64,000 bases of DNA from Prosopocoilus inquinatus (GCA_036172665.1 CM069870.1:29936001-30000000); one strand, 5' to 3'. Counted from the first letter of the stretch, positions 1-12,205 are shown. Numbers and translations are program-made. Notes: generated by a model from the sequence alone, not told the origin.

Positions 1-302
1 GATTTATAAATTTGAACATCATCTGCATAGAAATAATATTTACAATTTGTGAAAAGTGAACTAAAATTAGAAACGTAAAAGTAATATAAAATAGGACTCA
101 ATATTGACACCTGTGGTACACCTCTCTTTATCTTATTAAATCCGAAGTAATTCTCGAATAACGAACAGCTTGACGCCTATGAATCGAAAACCGAAATTAA
201 GAAAAGTCTACAAAATTCAAAATTGAAAATAGCACGTCGTGGTATAAAGTGTCGAAAGCACGTGAATAATCAAGTAACACTAGATCCGTTATGTCGTCGA
301 TT
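1..302 (-). pseudogene. Non-LTR retrotransposon (LINE) reverse transcriptase fragment
   Basis: Read on the minus strand this piece carries three ordered RT blocks. They are a LLDYSRAFDTLYHD block (the usual D-x-SKAFD motif), a GVPQVSILSP block (usual GVPQGSILGP) and a YFYADDVQIYK block that includes the YADD catalytic pair. The first block sits near 230-300 and YADD near 10-35, so the gene runs out of the window at its left edge. At least one in-frame stop and a probable frameshift separate the blocks, so it is dead. The motif set fits the Jockey/CR1-like LINEs seen elsewhere in the window, but the clade cannot be fixed from this length. Confidence 0.8.
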
Positions 303-1593
303 ATCGCTTAACATTTCTTATTGCATTTTCCTCTTCTGAGAAACACTATTTTTAATTACCGAAAACTATGGTCGAATAATACCAAAAATATGTATTAGAA
401 AATGCTATGTCTTAAAATCTAACTCTTTATTTTGCAATAACTAAATAATATTTTCAGAAGGCGGAGATAATCCTCCATAAGTTATATCAGAAATATAAGG
501 AATCTCTTCCTTTTATATTTTCAGAGCTCTAACATTTTTAAATAGTCATTTAGAATAGAATGACGTTCCCATTTAATTTCCTGTGAAGGAGCCGTATAAC
601 TGAAAATATTTTCCCAGTTTATATGAAGAGTTTAGATAACGAACATACACAATTTTTCACAACTGAATTATGAAGTTTTCATCTGCTTTATTTGGTAAAG
701 TAATAATGCTTAATCAATTTAACTACCTTAGCGAGACCCTACAGTCGTATTGTAAATGTTTTAAAATGTTCCTCATTATTCTTTAATTAGAAAAGCAACC
801 CTCACAAATCAATTGTGGTCATATCATTGGGCAATTATTTTGAACCCGCTCGGTTTCATGATGTTTTCATTACCTACCTGAAAAATCAATGTAGCTATTG
901 TACAAACAATGCGAAACAGGTGGGAAAGCAATTTTGATAATATCAACTCCCAGTATAACGTGTCTTTACTTATTTAGGTCAATTTCCGTGGAGCTTTTGT
1001 AACCAAGAAAGTTTTATTGAGATTAAAACTACACAGTATTACTTTTATAAGCCAATAGTTTGCTTCAAAAGAAAAAAAGTTGTTCCGTTGCTTGTCCAGT
1101 TTTTTTTTTATATTGAATAAGAAATGAAAATGAGGGAAGCACTTAGAATAATACGTTTCAATAAAAGAAATGGACGCCAGTTACTTAAAACAAAAAAAAA
1201 TAGCTTTTTCAAGAAAACCGTGAAAATTCAAACATAGGTATTACTTTAGTAGCGGAAAAGTTCCAAATACAAAATGACGTCTGCTCTCTGGAGACTAGCA
1301 GAGTATCACGGGTTAATACCTTCCCTTCCCCAGGGGATAAGGTGACCGTCAACGTTGTGAAATAAAACAAGCTGAATAGTTGGAATGTTTCGTTGAGGTG
1401 GAAAGCCAAAGGGAGTAGTTCTTGCCTTACAAAAAAATAAAATAAATGAAAACACGGTGACAAATTTTCAGCTAAAATGATTTAGATTTCTGTAAACATT
1501 AGAATAAAAAATAGAATACCATGACTGATGTTTTCCTTTCCAAGGCTCTATTAAAATGAATTTGCCTCAAATTAAATTGTGTGCGCTAAACTG
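303..1593. other. Unassigned AT-rich DNA
   Basis: No motif-bearing reading frame, terminal inverted repeat or RNA gene was recognised here. The single short open frame (1209-1463, minus) has no recognisable domain and is probably chance. Confidence 0.5.
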
Positions 1594-3560
1594 TACAGTG
1601 GCGTGCCAAAATGTCTTAGCTATAAGAACTTAACAATGGGATTTCAAATATTGTTTCAAATATTGATAAATTTTATGTTGTTTCCTAACAACAAAAATTT
1701 TCGAACGACAATACATTTTATAAAAAAAAATGTTCTGTAAATCTAATTCTAACTTTTTACGAAAAATGGACAATTATGCCGACAAATTAATATTCAGACG
1801 AGTCTAACAATTAATTAATCAGTACGGTGTTACATCGCCTTTGGGTTATACAGTGACCGCCAAAAAGTTCGAAAATTTTAGTAGGATTCAATAGTTATTT
1901 ACAAAATGTGTGTCGTGATTGCCAGACAAAGTTTCCTTCAGTTTAGTATTTCGAAAAAAAGGAATATTTTCAATATTCTCAGTTTTGCTCAAGATGTGAA
2001 GAAGTAAATGGGCATTTGGTACTTAACTCTTACGAATGATTAGCTTATTTTTATCTATAAGCAGTATTTAAAACAATCAAATTTGCTTATGGGTTTTTAA
2101 CTGTTGCGTGCACATTTTAATTTGAAATGATTTTTCACGTTTCTGGTGCAAGGCATTTTTAAAATAAAATTTTGTGTTATTTCTTTTAATTTCTTGATTA
2201 CACAAATTTTCTAACCCTAACTTAGCCTAAGCAGACCGAAACTAGCAAGAATTGCATCTACTTTTTGTTTAAACCCGTTGAAATTCGTACTTATAAAATC
2301 GACATTGGTACAAACAATAAAAAACATTTCATGGCTACAACGAAAAATATCGATTTTATAAGTACGGATATTAAACGGCTCTAAATCAAAAAGTAGATGC
2401 AATTCTTGCAATTTTCCGTCTGCTTAAACTAAATTGGGATTATGAGAAACGTATTACGAAGAAATCAAAAACATTAACACGAAACCGTATGTAAAAAAGG
2501 CCTTGCACCAGAAACGTGAAAAATTGTTTCAAATTTTCTTGTGCATGCAACAATTCGAAACCCAAGAGGAAAATTTATTCTATTAAATCTTTTTTATGAA
2601 TATAAATGAATAAGCTAACCACTCTTAAGAGTTAAATACCAAATGTTTATTGAGTACTTCACATCTTGAGCAAAACTGAGAATATTGTAAATTTTCTTTT
2701 TTTCGAAATATTAGACCGAAGGAAATTTTATCTGGCAATGAAAACACAGATTTTGCAAATAATTATCGAATCTACTAAAATTTTGCCTAATACATCCAGC
2801 AATTTCAAATTACAACAATTTTTTAATTTTCATATCTCAAGTAAGTGCTATTTTTAGCAACACTAAAAGTTGCTCATAAGCATTGTCCTGTTTATATCTA
2901 GTTATCGAACATGCACAAACTATTGGTGTAAAAAGTTAAAAAAAAAAACAATAATAAAACATTTCCCATATGGTGCGAACTTTTTGGCGGTCACTATATA
3001 ACAGCCTTGATTCTTTTTGGCATGGTATCTCGACTAAAGATTCATAATATGGTGGGGGGAAAGAATTTCATATTTCCTGTATCTTAGCTCTTAATTCGGG
3101 AATTATTCGTTGGGAACTGTTTGGCAAGATCTCTTTCATGTTGTGCCGTAGGATTTCGATCATATTCAAGCCGCTACTTCATGGTCAAGCCAGCACTTCA
3201 AATCATCTTTTTGTAGATTTGGCTGCATGACACGAAGCCCCGTCCTGCTGAAAAATGTAATTTTCTCTTCCGAACTGCAATCTTGCAGCCGGCAGAAATT
3301 TTTTTTCCTAAAATACTGTAAATTTTTCTGCGTTTATGGTACCATTAATAAACTTCAGTTTGCCTAAACCTTTGCAGGACATGCATCTCGAAATCATAAC
3401 AACTTACGGGAATTTTACAGTTCGTTTAAAACAGACTTTATGGAAACCTCAGCTTTTGTTCTGATTATTCGTGATTCGTCACTGAAAACTATTTGGCTAC
3501 TACCTACATGAGCAGAAGCAAATTTCGCGCTGACGAAATTAACTTGCAGCAGAGCCAGCA
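1594..3560 (-). pseudogene. Tc1-like transposase relic, split by a foldback insertion
   Basis: The minus strand shows a decayed Tc1-like DDE transposase. From N to C: FSDESRI-like text near 3450-3480 (first catalytic Asp), FQQDGASCHAAKST near 3210-3260 (second Asp) and a stretch resembling LRAKIQEI near 3070-3100. The C-terminal MPKRIKAVI region ends with PKGDVTPY and a stop near 1815-1848. The C-terminal codons are separated from the rest by a 1.15-kb foldback element at 1849-2998. Several stops and frameshifts are present. A plausible left terminal repeat begins at 1594 (TACAGTGGCGTGCC). No matching right end was found before the sequence changes character near 3560. Family identity is firm; borders are not. 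Confidence 0.8.
1849..2998. mobile_element. Foldback MITE of Tc1/mariner type, about 1.15 kb
   Basis: The two ends are inverted repeats (CAGTGACCGCCAAAAAG at the left, its complement at 2980-2996) flanked by TA or TATA, the Tc1/mariner target. The inversion extends deep into the element. The region 1900-2300 pairs with 2340-2780 at roughly 80 percent by eye, for example GCTCAAGATGTGAAG near 1988 and its complement near 2660. The right arm holds about 150 extra bases near 2790-2980. No transposase frame is present, so it would need a helper. It sits inside the C-terminus of a Tc1-like transposase relic and is therefore younger than that relic. Confidence 0.8.
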
Positions 3561-5330
3561 GCTTAAGTCGTGACAGCTGTGGGTGTTAATTAAACACGAT
3601 AATAAATGAGCGCCATCTAATCTTAACCTGAGACGAGGAGAGGATCGAAGGAAAAGGAAATGACTCGCTTTATGTAACAATCTTTAATATTGTCAACAAC
3701 AGTCAAAACAACGCAAAGTGTGTGATGGGCTTAACGCCATCAAGTGTCTACTGTCCTTAACGAGAGAACAATAACCACTAAAACTATGAAATTGTGCGTA
3801 AGTTAAATCATGAGTTTAACTGAAAGAATGGCATCAAATGAACACTAAAAATATCTCAAAAGTAATGCAAATTAACCGTAGGCGGGTCCGACAAGAGCTT
3901 TACATATCGTTGGTTTAATTAGGAAAGCTCGTTACTCCACTTTTAGGGTTTCTTGTTTTTTTCTCATTCCTTAGGAATGCGTAAAATAAAAATAAAAATC
4001 CTAGTAACTTCGCATTGAACAGGTTACAGGGTTATATTCCCGTAACCCGTAATCAGTTTTTCTAATTAGACCGACGATATTTAAAATCAAACATAAGTTT
4101 AAATATGCAAAGTAAAATGAAAACAGTAACAGCGATACGCAAAATTCGGCCTGAGGTCGCACCCACAGATAAGGATATCTCCCACCTGATCGTTCTCCAC
4201 CAATGACGTATGATGACGTCAAACGAAAATAACAACCCCTCCGAAAACCAGATCTGCACGTTGTAACGCTGCGCTGCTACCCCAAAAGAAGACTAAGCTT
4301 AAACACCTGGAGCAACCAACAAAAGCGAGGAGTCATACCCCAAGAAGGGGTCGTATAAAAAGGAATTCAAAAAAAGCTAAACGCCTGGAGGGCTAGAAAA
4401 CTAAAATGCCTCTAAGAGAAGGAAAGTTCGACAATAATAAACTGCACTAAAAGGAGAGGAGCAGCCATAAACATACCTGTCCTGAACTCCAAGGACGAGG
4501 CTTGAGACAACTCTGAACGAGTTTCTTGTGCCGCGAGCGCCAAATCAGAACCGATGAGACGTCGTACGACGAGGACCTCCCCGAGGTTCCTCCCGAAAAC
4601 CAAAAAGTGAACCGACCTTCAGGAAGCCACGACGCGTAAGTGGGGTCGCGCCTTATATAAACAACACCATTAATTGCAGAGGATATCGCTAAACGACTGA
4701 CTGGCTCAGGACACAATACGAGTTAATAAAGCAAAACTGGTCATGCCCCCAATTGTATGAAGGAAGGAAGGTGACCTCAGCAGGAATCAACGAGTATCAA
4801 CACAATGTAGGGACAAATCAATGGCATTAAAGGTCGAGAGTGAAACCAATTTAATCTGTCCGTCGAAATATTAACTCGCAAGAAACTGTAATTCACATAG
4901 ATTAGGCCAGTAAAAGAAATTTGCCTATGACTATTCAAGCACGTGGAATAATAATTTCGTACGGTTCTCGATGAAATGCGCTTGTAAATGTTTAAAAATA
5001 TGCGACAATTCTATCTGATACTAGAAACTCCGAAAGATATTGTTTAATTAAAACCACAATACGCCGATGCGTAGGGAAGTTTACACCATCTTATGGCCGG
5101 AGTATTTCAAAGAGCATGCACAAAAGCATCTAAGTTAAAACACAAAGCTAGAAATCATTTCATGTTTTACGAATTTAAATATTCCAGCCACGAAGACGAC
5201 ACTAAAAAATTGATTTTAAATGCAATAATATCCGATGAAATAGCTGCGGTATGAAGCGCTTTCCCACACACGCGATTTATTAGTATTGTGCAATCGAGAA
5301 CAAATTCCAATGAGACTTATTATACCGGTT
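3561..5330. other. Unresolved GC-richer block, possible LTR or decayed element
   Basis: The stretch from about 3600 to 4850 is clearly less AT-rich than its surroundings. It contains TATA-like motifs such as TATATAAGGCGCGACC on the minus strand near 4650. Two related pieces about 90 bases apart (around 4290 and 4375) share AAACACCTGG or AAACGCCTGG. The open frames at 4001-4716 overlap one another and show no domain. A solo LTR or the end of a retroelement would fit the composition, but I found no matching second LTR, primer-binding site or polypurine tract. Beyond 4850 I see nothing. Confidence 0.35.
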
Positions 5331-5820
5331 GTTTCATGAGAAGCGATTTCCCAAACCGTAACGTGGCTACTAATATTTCTTTGGTCCATCTAACTTTAGA
5401 TTTTGCCCAGTCCAGACGTTTCTTTCTTTTGTATCTCGGTTAACAGTGGTTTCTCTTTTGCCTTTCCAAAAATAAAGTGTATTAAAATTTCTATTCTCAA
5501 AATTAAACGGATTTGTGTAACCATTGTCGACAACATTCCCTAGATACAGTTAGACCAGACTCTTTACCCATTGTGACTGAATTTCTCCTAAAAGTACCTC
5601 GTCTGTGCCTTTCGCAAATTTTGGTGAGAATTTTTTGTTGTTTCTCTGTTACAATTCTTTGTCTTCCAGGACATTTGCTACGAATACCAATATTTGCAGT
5701 TTCTCCACTTTTTTTATTATCTATCGATTTCGATAAATTTTTTTTCATTGTTTTAAACGCCGCATATTGTCAAATTAGAATTTCACGTACTTTATTATTA
5801 GTTGGTACGCCTCGGGCCAT
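5330..5820 (-). pseudogene. Tc1-like transposase, N-terminal half, broken
   Basis: The reading starts with ATG at 5820 (MARGVPTNNKVREILI, then a stop). It continues in the same frame as an 81-residue piece with a CPGRQRIVTEKQQKILTKI segment. That segment has the look of the GRPRKLT-type linker between the two paired-like helix-turn-helix units of Tc1-family transposases. After a further stop, RLDWAKSKVRWTKE near 5360-5410 matches the conserved R-x-x-WA-x-x-x-x-x-WT-x-E segment just before the first catalytic Asp. Nothing of the catalytic core follows. The copy is truncated and dead. Paired repeats upstream at 5916-6120 look like one IR/DR-type end of the same element. Confidence 0.75.
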
Positions 5821-5915
5821 ATTTTTTATAAACTTTTTGTTGTTAGTGTCAAAATTATCAATAAATTAACCTTTTGTTTCCAAGATTTCCTTGTTTTTAA
5901 AGTATAAAAAGGTAA

Positions 5916-6120
5916 ACGTCCGAACAATTAGTTGCCAGCAAATTTGATGAATTAATGAAATTAATTGCATTGATTAGACACAATATAAACAATTTATTTT
6001 GAAAATGTATGTCTTAAAATAAATCTACATTCATAACATATTTCTTTTTATAGCTGTAATGAGAAAAGTCAACAGATATTTCAAAAATAACCATCTGTCG
6101 GAACATTTAGTTGTTAGGGC
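5916..6120. repeat. Paired direct repeats resembling a Tc1 IR/DR terminus
   Basis: The motif GTCCGAACAATTAGTTG near 5918 recurs as GTCGGAACATTTAGTTG near 6096, in the same orientation and about 180 bases apart. Two such direct repeats per end, roughly 150-200 bases apart, are typical of the IR/DR subgroup of Tc1-like transposons. The transposase N-terminus starts about 100 bases to the left, as expected for such an end. No matching opposite end was found. Confidence 0.45.
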
Positions 6121-6636
6121 TCGTAATTCACGAGCGAATTCAAGTTTCAAAATATTAAAAATTGACGCAACAGGTATTTTATTTAAGCATTATACGGGGT
6201 GTTTGTGAAACAAATGCAAAACTTAAACGTGTAATACATCACCATAAATGGGAACGATTGAACTTACATGCCCTTAACAAAAGTTTTAAATATTTCGAGG
6301 AAATCGCTTTTGAAAATCGGACAAGAAATAATCGTCTATGGCTTTGAGATAGGTCAAGAAAAGGAAATTTTATTGGAACAAGAAACAGAAGTCCAATCGA
6401 GCAGGACCTTTACCGAGTCGAGAGGCGAATAAAAGCATTGTTTTTAACATCGCAATAAGTCCTAATACAGTTGGGTCAAACAATTTGCTTCATTTTTTAT
6501 TATTGTGACGCACAATTTATTGCTCCGTATTCTTTAGGATCAACAGTTTAGTTTGTGAAAAGTGATCGAATGAGTTAAAATTAAATACGATTACAATCAA
6601 CATAGTATTATTACCGAACCGGAGGCAACATAAGAC
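6121..6636. other. Unassigned stretch
   Basis: A lone ACGGGGTGTTTGTGA motif near 6194 resembles a transposon end but has no partner in reach. The short open frame 6162-6347 has no recognisable domain. The 5' part of the gypsy-type element that follows may begin somewhere in this stretch, but no LTR could be delimited. Confidence 0.35.
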
Positions 6637-6974
6637 TTGCTGCGTCGACTTTACACCGAAGTCCAAGGTTCGACGGAAGCCACTTTGACCTTCGCCGTGA
6701 GTAAATGGGGAATCTTCGAGAAGGTGGCAGCCGCCATTCCAGCAACAGACAGAGTTGCTACCATTTGTCGAATGGTTAAAGATGAAGTCCGACTCATGTA
6801 CCGCTGCCAACTTCACTCACCGAGCTGAAGGATCGATGCCAACAAATCGATTTTGCACAACCGCACAACGAGGCAAGGTACACGACAATCAGCAACGGAT
6901 GACTCAGCACTACGGCAGAACCAGCCGCCAAAATGCCGATATTGTCCTGGTAAACACTTCCATCGTGACTGTCC
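6637..6974 (+). pseudogene. gag: Ty3/gypsy Gag, C-terminal part with zinc knuckle
   Basis: One frame runs from 6637 to a stop at 6974 with a single internal TGA at 6826. Near its end it encodes CRYCPGKHFHRDC, a Cys-Cys-His-Cys zinc knuckle (spacing C-x2-C-x3-H-x4-C) characteristic of retroelement nucleocapsid proteins, which bind the element RNA. The protease/RT frame follows about 180 bases downstream in a different frame, as usual for gag and pol of gypsy elements. The N-terminal capsid part was not recognised. Other open frames over the same bases (6517-6988 minus, 6755-7120 plus) are shadows. Confidence 0.7.
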
Positions 6975-7157
6975 AATTGCCTAAGCAAGCCGCAATCAGG
7001 ATCGATCGGAAAACTAGGTCGTCCCCGAGATCAAGCAAGCCTCGGAGCCCCGGGAGAAAAACAAAAACCCATAACCAACTGTCACCATCGAGGACCAGCA
7101 ATCAATATCGCAGTGACTAAGAGGAGTCACGCCCAACTACCACGAATCCAAGCAACC

Positions 7158-8611
7158 ATGGTAAAAAAAATTGACGCCTTGCTCGATACAGCCGCCAGCC
7201 ACAACTTCGTCAGTGCAGGGCTGGTTACCAAAATCGAGCCAAGCCAATTCAAGACAGCTGATCTCGCGAGCATCGATGTTAAGCTATGACTCCGAGGATC
7301 GACTATCATTCCGATGCAACTGAAGGGTGTTGACGTCACCGTAGACGTTAGCGAAGGACTCCGCGAGGAAGTCATACTCGGTTATCCATGGTTCCTCCAA
7401 CAGGCTGTATCCATGGACTTTAACAGAAGATGTATAGATTTCGGAACGGGTAAAAGAGCCACAGCACACTGGGTAACGCCGAGAAAGTCACATCAACGAA
7501 GTCAGCCGAATCTTGACTCCGCAACCGAGCATATAGGAAGCAAACAGGAAGAAATCAAGGTTATTCTGAAGCAATTCGTCGAGGTATTTGATGAGAACGG
7601 ACCAAGGACAACCACCAACACAGCTATCCATACAATCCATCTGAATGGCACCACGCCGGTGTTCAGACGCCCATACCGATACAGCGACGCCAAAAAGAAA
7701 GTCATCGCCGAGGAAGTGGAAGCTATGTTGGCCAATGGAATAATCGAGCCGTCGACAGCACCTTGGAGCTCCTCTATCGTCTTAGTTGCTAAGAAAGACG
7801 GAAGGCCCCGCTCCTGTGTCGATTATCGACGACTGAACCAAAAGACTAGAAGTGAACCAACTGCAGTGCCCATCATCCCCAACGTGCTGCGAGATCTGAG
7901 GAAGGCAAGCATATTGAGTACCCTCGATTTGAGAACCGGATACTGGCAAATTCCGATGGATCCGGCTTCCAAAGCAATGACGGCTTTCACGACACCGGAT
8001 GGAGCTTCATATTGTTTCCGAGTCATGCCGTTCGGATTAAAGAATGCCCCGGCGACGTTTCGGAGGATGATGACCCAAGAGGATCTCGCTGGCTACCTAC
8101 GAGATTTCTGTATCGTTTATTTAGACGATATAATAATATACAGCGATACTTGGGAAGACCATTGTCGACATGTGCACTACGTTCTCGAAAGGCTCCAGCA
8201 GCATAACTTGAAGTGCACGATCCAGAAGTGCCAATTCGCAACGCCTTCCGTTGCCTAATTGGGTCACGTGACTACCGAGGACGGAAATGGAGCCCAACCC
8301 GAACATTTGAAGAAAATCCAGGCAGCTGACAGAATCGGACAGAAATATGAGGATACCTGGGGCTCTGCAACTGGTTACGTGATTACATTCCGAGATTTGC
8401 TGAGATGGGATGAAGAGCAAGAGCGAGCATTCCTGGAGGTTTAAAAACAATTTCGGAGCCCTTTAACCTTCAAGAGACCACTTCCCGGTTTGCGATTCAT
8501 TCTACAGACGGATGCCAGTGCCGTGGGGATTGCTGCAGTACTTTATCAGAATGTGGACGGGATGAAAAGAACGATGCAATTTCCGAACTTGTATTTACAC
8601 TTTTCGCTCTG
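7158..8611 (+). pseudogene. pol: Ty3/gypsy Pol fossil: protease, reverse transcriptase, start of RNase H
   Basis: A single frame holds the whole region. The aspartic protease motif is LLDTAAS (near 7175). The RT part has SSIVLVAKKDG, CVDYRRLNQKT, STLDLRTGYWQI, MPFGLKNAPATF and the catalytic YLDDIIIYSD (near 8120). The RNase H start is ILQTDASAVGIAAVLYQ (near 8495). Three in-frame stops interrupt it, TGA at 7287, TAA at 8256 and TAA at 8442, but I saw no frameshift, so decay is moderate. Between RT and RNase H the text is diverged. After 8611 the integrase and LTR are missing. The longest open piece is 7314-8258 (314 residues). Order and motifs identify Ty3/gypsy; I do not assign a clade. Confidence 0.9.
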
Positions 8612-11600
8612 ATTGGTCGATCGGGCTTTCGGGAAGAAATTTGAGTCTGGGTGACCGAGTTAACGCGATGGCACGGTGACAATCATCAAAATGCCGCAAT
8701 TCACGAACGGCGAGAGATCAGCATTTCAGAGGAGTGTATTCATAATGCCGTCGAAAGGATTTGCGCTAATCCTGACATATACATGAACACAAGAATCACT
8801 TTTTCGCCCAGCTCGTTTGTGTGACATTAATGATAGATGCCACATCGAACAATTGTTATTAACATTTCTAAATATGTAATAGTGAACGTTTGTTTGTATT
8901 CGATCCTCCACAAAGATGATATTCGGTGAGTGTGTCTTGCGTATTAGTCATTCCCGCGATATTTACTGTCTACGATCAGAGAAACAGGTTCCGTAAGTTT
9001 TTCTTTTTGTTATTTCATGAGCGCCGAATAAGAGACGGATAAAGGGATTTTCTTTTTGTTATACAATTTTTTTTTGTATTTTTTTCGTTTTGTTTGTACT
9101 GTCGGCGTACTGTGTTTAAAAATGTTGCAGTTATTTTGCAAATACCTTGTATTATACCTGTATCAAGAGACCGGTTTTAAGATTTCTATTTAAAATAATG
9201 AAGTTCTAAATTACATTATACTATTAAAATTTTGGCGATTTATTTGGGAACCTTTTTTCCTGAGATAAATGAATCAATGAATGAAGCAGGTGTTCCACAG
9301 ATGTACAACAAACAGCGCGCTATTTAATCGCTGCATATACCGGAGAGCACATTATCACTCAGGAGCTTTCAAACCTTGCTTAAAATCTATACCCTCCCCT
9401 GCACTTAGTAAACGCTTACGGTTTACAAAGTTACGAATGTTAGTGCACTTGAGGAATGAACGTTGCCACCGTAGTCGTATTAGAGGAAGCTTTCTGCTAA
9501 CACACTTTCTGTTTGGCAATTTGCCAAGTTATGTAAAACAAGCACTGCGCTATACGAATACGAGATGTATTACGTTCGATTTTCCGTACTTTTTATATGA
9601 AATCTGACAAACAACTCATTGCACTTCTGGAGGTTATTTTAGACTAAAACTTAAAACATGCTGTCTACAAGTTGATAAAAAAATCCCTCAGTGTTAAGTA
9701 TGCTACTTCTTCACACATATCAGCCTTTCTTGCTCACGTATAATATAATAATAATAATATAATACTTATTTTCCCAAAATACGAGTATAATAAAAATACA
9801 ATATGGTTATAAGAAACATTAAACATTAAATATTTATGAAAGTTCAATCATCACAAGAATACATAAAAGCGGTAGCAATTTAGTTAAACCAAGAAGGTAA
9901 ACTTGTGTTTAAAATTTCAAAGATTACAAAGGGTAATAAATATAAATAATCCACAAATGTAAAAACTTAAGTGTGAGAATTATAGTATAGAATTGATTCC
10001 CGTTTGTCTATACTTCTACTTAATTGTATAGCATTGTACAAAGCTGTCGTTTGTTCTCCAGATAGACTCGAAAGTCAATTTGATGCTTTTAAACAAAAAA
10101 TATAGTCCGTCTAGAAAGTATGATAATAATAATGAAACAATTCAAACAGAAAAAGAAGACAGTTTCAGTTACTGGTTCATGTAATTCCCGTTTAATCCTA
10201 CAAATTACACTGAATGTGCGGATAACTTGTGTAGAAGAATGAAAAGTACTTCCCTTTTTTAAGATTGTTTCGCACAAGAGTTACAGATATTATTTCTCTG
10301 TGCAAATTTAAACTTATTAAATTTAAACTATATCTGTAAATAAGGGTGAGGTGAGGGTAGAATTTGAAACAGTTTGTATTTTAAGTCAATAGCAGAAGAT
10401 TTTCATAATTGAATCTTACTTTCGTAATGGAACTTAAAATATGGTGAATAAGTTTCCAAACTTACATTAACGAATTTCATGAACAGTTTTCTGGAGTTAT
10501 AGATATTCAGAGAATTACGAATTACTCCTACTTTTTAAGGGTATTTTCTTGTACCTTATAAAAATGATATAGCACAATTCAGACGTTGCATAAAAATTTG
10601 TAATTATTTTTAAAATGACCAGTCCTTCGGGCAATATTTCTTTGAGAGTTTCAAAACTCAGTAAATACGCTTTTTATTTTGTAAGCCTGAAAAATTTACT
10701 GAAATGGTAATTTTAGTACATTTCGTACCAATATAGTCGAATTTCAGTAAATCGAATTTTGACCTCGTATCAGACTTCTTTTTTTTAATCTGTGGTGTTT
10801 GCCCAATGAAGTCCTAAGTCATAGACCTGTCATGACCTAAACAGCGGGAGTATATTTTTGTAAGTATAAAGTGTTCCATGGTTTTGTTACTTCCAAACCT
10901 CCCCGCCGTTGAAGAGGAACCAGTATCGAATTGTATCCCCAATACTAAAGGGTACCTGAAGTAAGTAAAGACGACCGCCGAGAAATATCTCGAGCGGACG
11001 ATCTTACGATTACAAGGCCGGTCCCTTACTACTTGGACCGTTCAGGCATTAAAATAAAGGAGCGTTCAGGAGTTAAAATAAAGGAGTTACGTGTCATTTA
11101 AAAACACGAAATCTTGATATATCCACCTTTTTTGCCTTTTTTGTGGCAAGTCACGGATCAAGTTGTCGAAGTTCGATTGTAAATGCATTGAGAAAAATAA
11201 ACCGTTCAGTCGACCAAAAATGCATTCGGTTAACAAAATTTTTCATTTACCCATTAGCAATGATGCCTAATGGTAATTGAACTAACAGTAAAAAAGTTAA
11301 ATATTTTAGGTTCAATCGATTCTTTCGTTTGATACAAGACATTATGCAAGACACTTCAATGTACAAAAAGATTGATTCAAAAGTCAAGATTTTCAAATTG
11401 TTCACGCAAGTTGCTTGAACCAACTACATATCTCATTTGACTGAACGCTTGTTTATTATTTATTTATTGAATATATGTTTATTTTCAAATATTGTAACCA
11501 ACCAAAATGGTTAAACCAAATCAGTCTAGAATGTGCGGATATCGCTTCGGGTGAGTCATTAGCTGTTTTCCCGTTACGCAATTTATGCACCCGAACGAAC

Positions 11601-11930
11601 CCAAAAGCGCAAAAGAGCGCGAAGTGCACGTTCCAGTTAGACAACTTTCCATAAGTTTATACATGAAGCTCACGCGTTTAAAACCCAAGTGTGTTTGAAA
11701 GGCAAAATTCAGAGCTAACAGAAAACACCTAGTTTCACCTCAGGAGCACAAGAGCTCTTTCTGAGAAAAGTACGAGCGTTTCAGTTATTCTGATTCCTGG
11801 TGAATCAAGAAATAATACGACATTCATTTTCACAAGGCTATACATCAAGAAATGCGAGAAATACTAGTGAATATTTTGCCAGCGTCATCTATTTATAAAT
11901 CAAAAGTTGCTCGCTGTTAATTTTACTCGA
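8612..11930. other. Long stretch without recognisable genes
   Basis: This region follows the gypsy fossil and may hold degraded 3' parts of it up to about 9000, but no integrase or LTR was recognised. The 108-residue open frame at 9281-9607 has no motif I know. A GC-richer patch lies at 10830-11050. The rest is AT-rich with a short ATA/ATT run near 9740. Nothing else could be supported. Confidence 0.45.
11042..11090. repeat. Two-copy 24-bp tandem repeat
   Basis: The unit TTCAGGCATTAAAATAAAGG is followed directly by a second copy differing at two positions. It is too short to interpret further. Confidence 0.6.
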
Positions 11931-11931
11931 C

Positions 11932-12205
11932 TTATGCCTGATTTCTTCACCTCCTGATAAGTGTACCTGCCAGATATTATCATTGGAGACCATTATATTG
12001 ACAATAGGTTACGAGGATATTAACTGGCAGATAAATTTATCAAGATGTGAAGAAATCGGGCCTTAGGTCCGATCTTAACGGTCGGTTAATACCTTAGGAA
12101 ATCATTATCGGCACAAAGGTTTCCAATGATATTAACTAACGGTTAAATTTATCAGGAGGTGATAAGATCGAGCCTAAATTTTCAGAAGGTGGTAAAATCG
12201 GGCCT
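11932..12205. repeat. Two adjacent copies of a palindromic MITE (GGCCCGAT family)
   Basis: A palindrome spans about 11935-12066, with ends GATTTCTTCACCTCCTGATAA and TTTATCAAGATGTGAAGAAATC. A second copy follows at 12067-12178 and a further partial end (GTGGTAAAATCGGGCC) at 12185-12203. The centre carries GGAAATCATTATCG and its complement. Related copies are at 46076-46190 and 62140-62270. Units are about 115-135 bp, palindromic and without coding capacity, and start near TAAGGCCCG. The short ends and possible TAA/TTA flanks suggest a PIF/Harbinger-type MITE, which is inference. Confidence 0.65.

Noticed and set aside
9281..9607. 108-residue open frame as a gene
   Set aside because: No recognisable domain, no context, and length is within chance for this window.
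10830..11050. Fragment of mitochondrial rRNA (numt)
   Set aside because: Composition is unusual, but no conserved rRNA block could be recognised.
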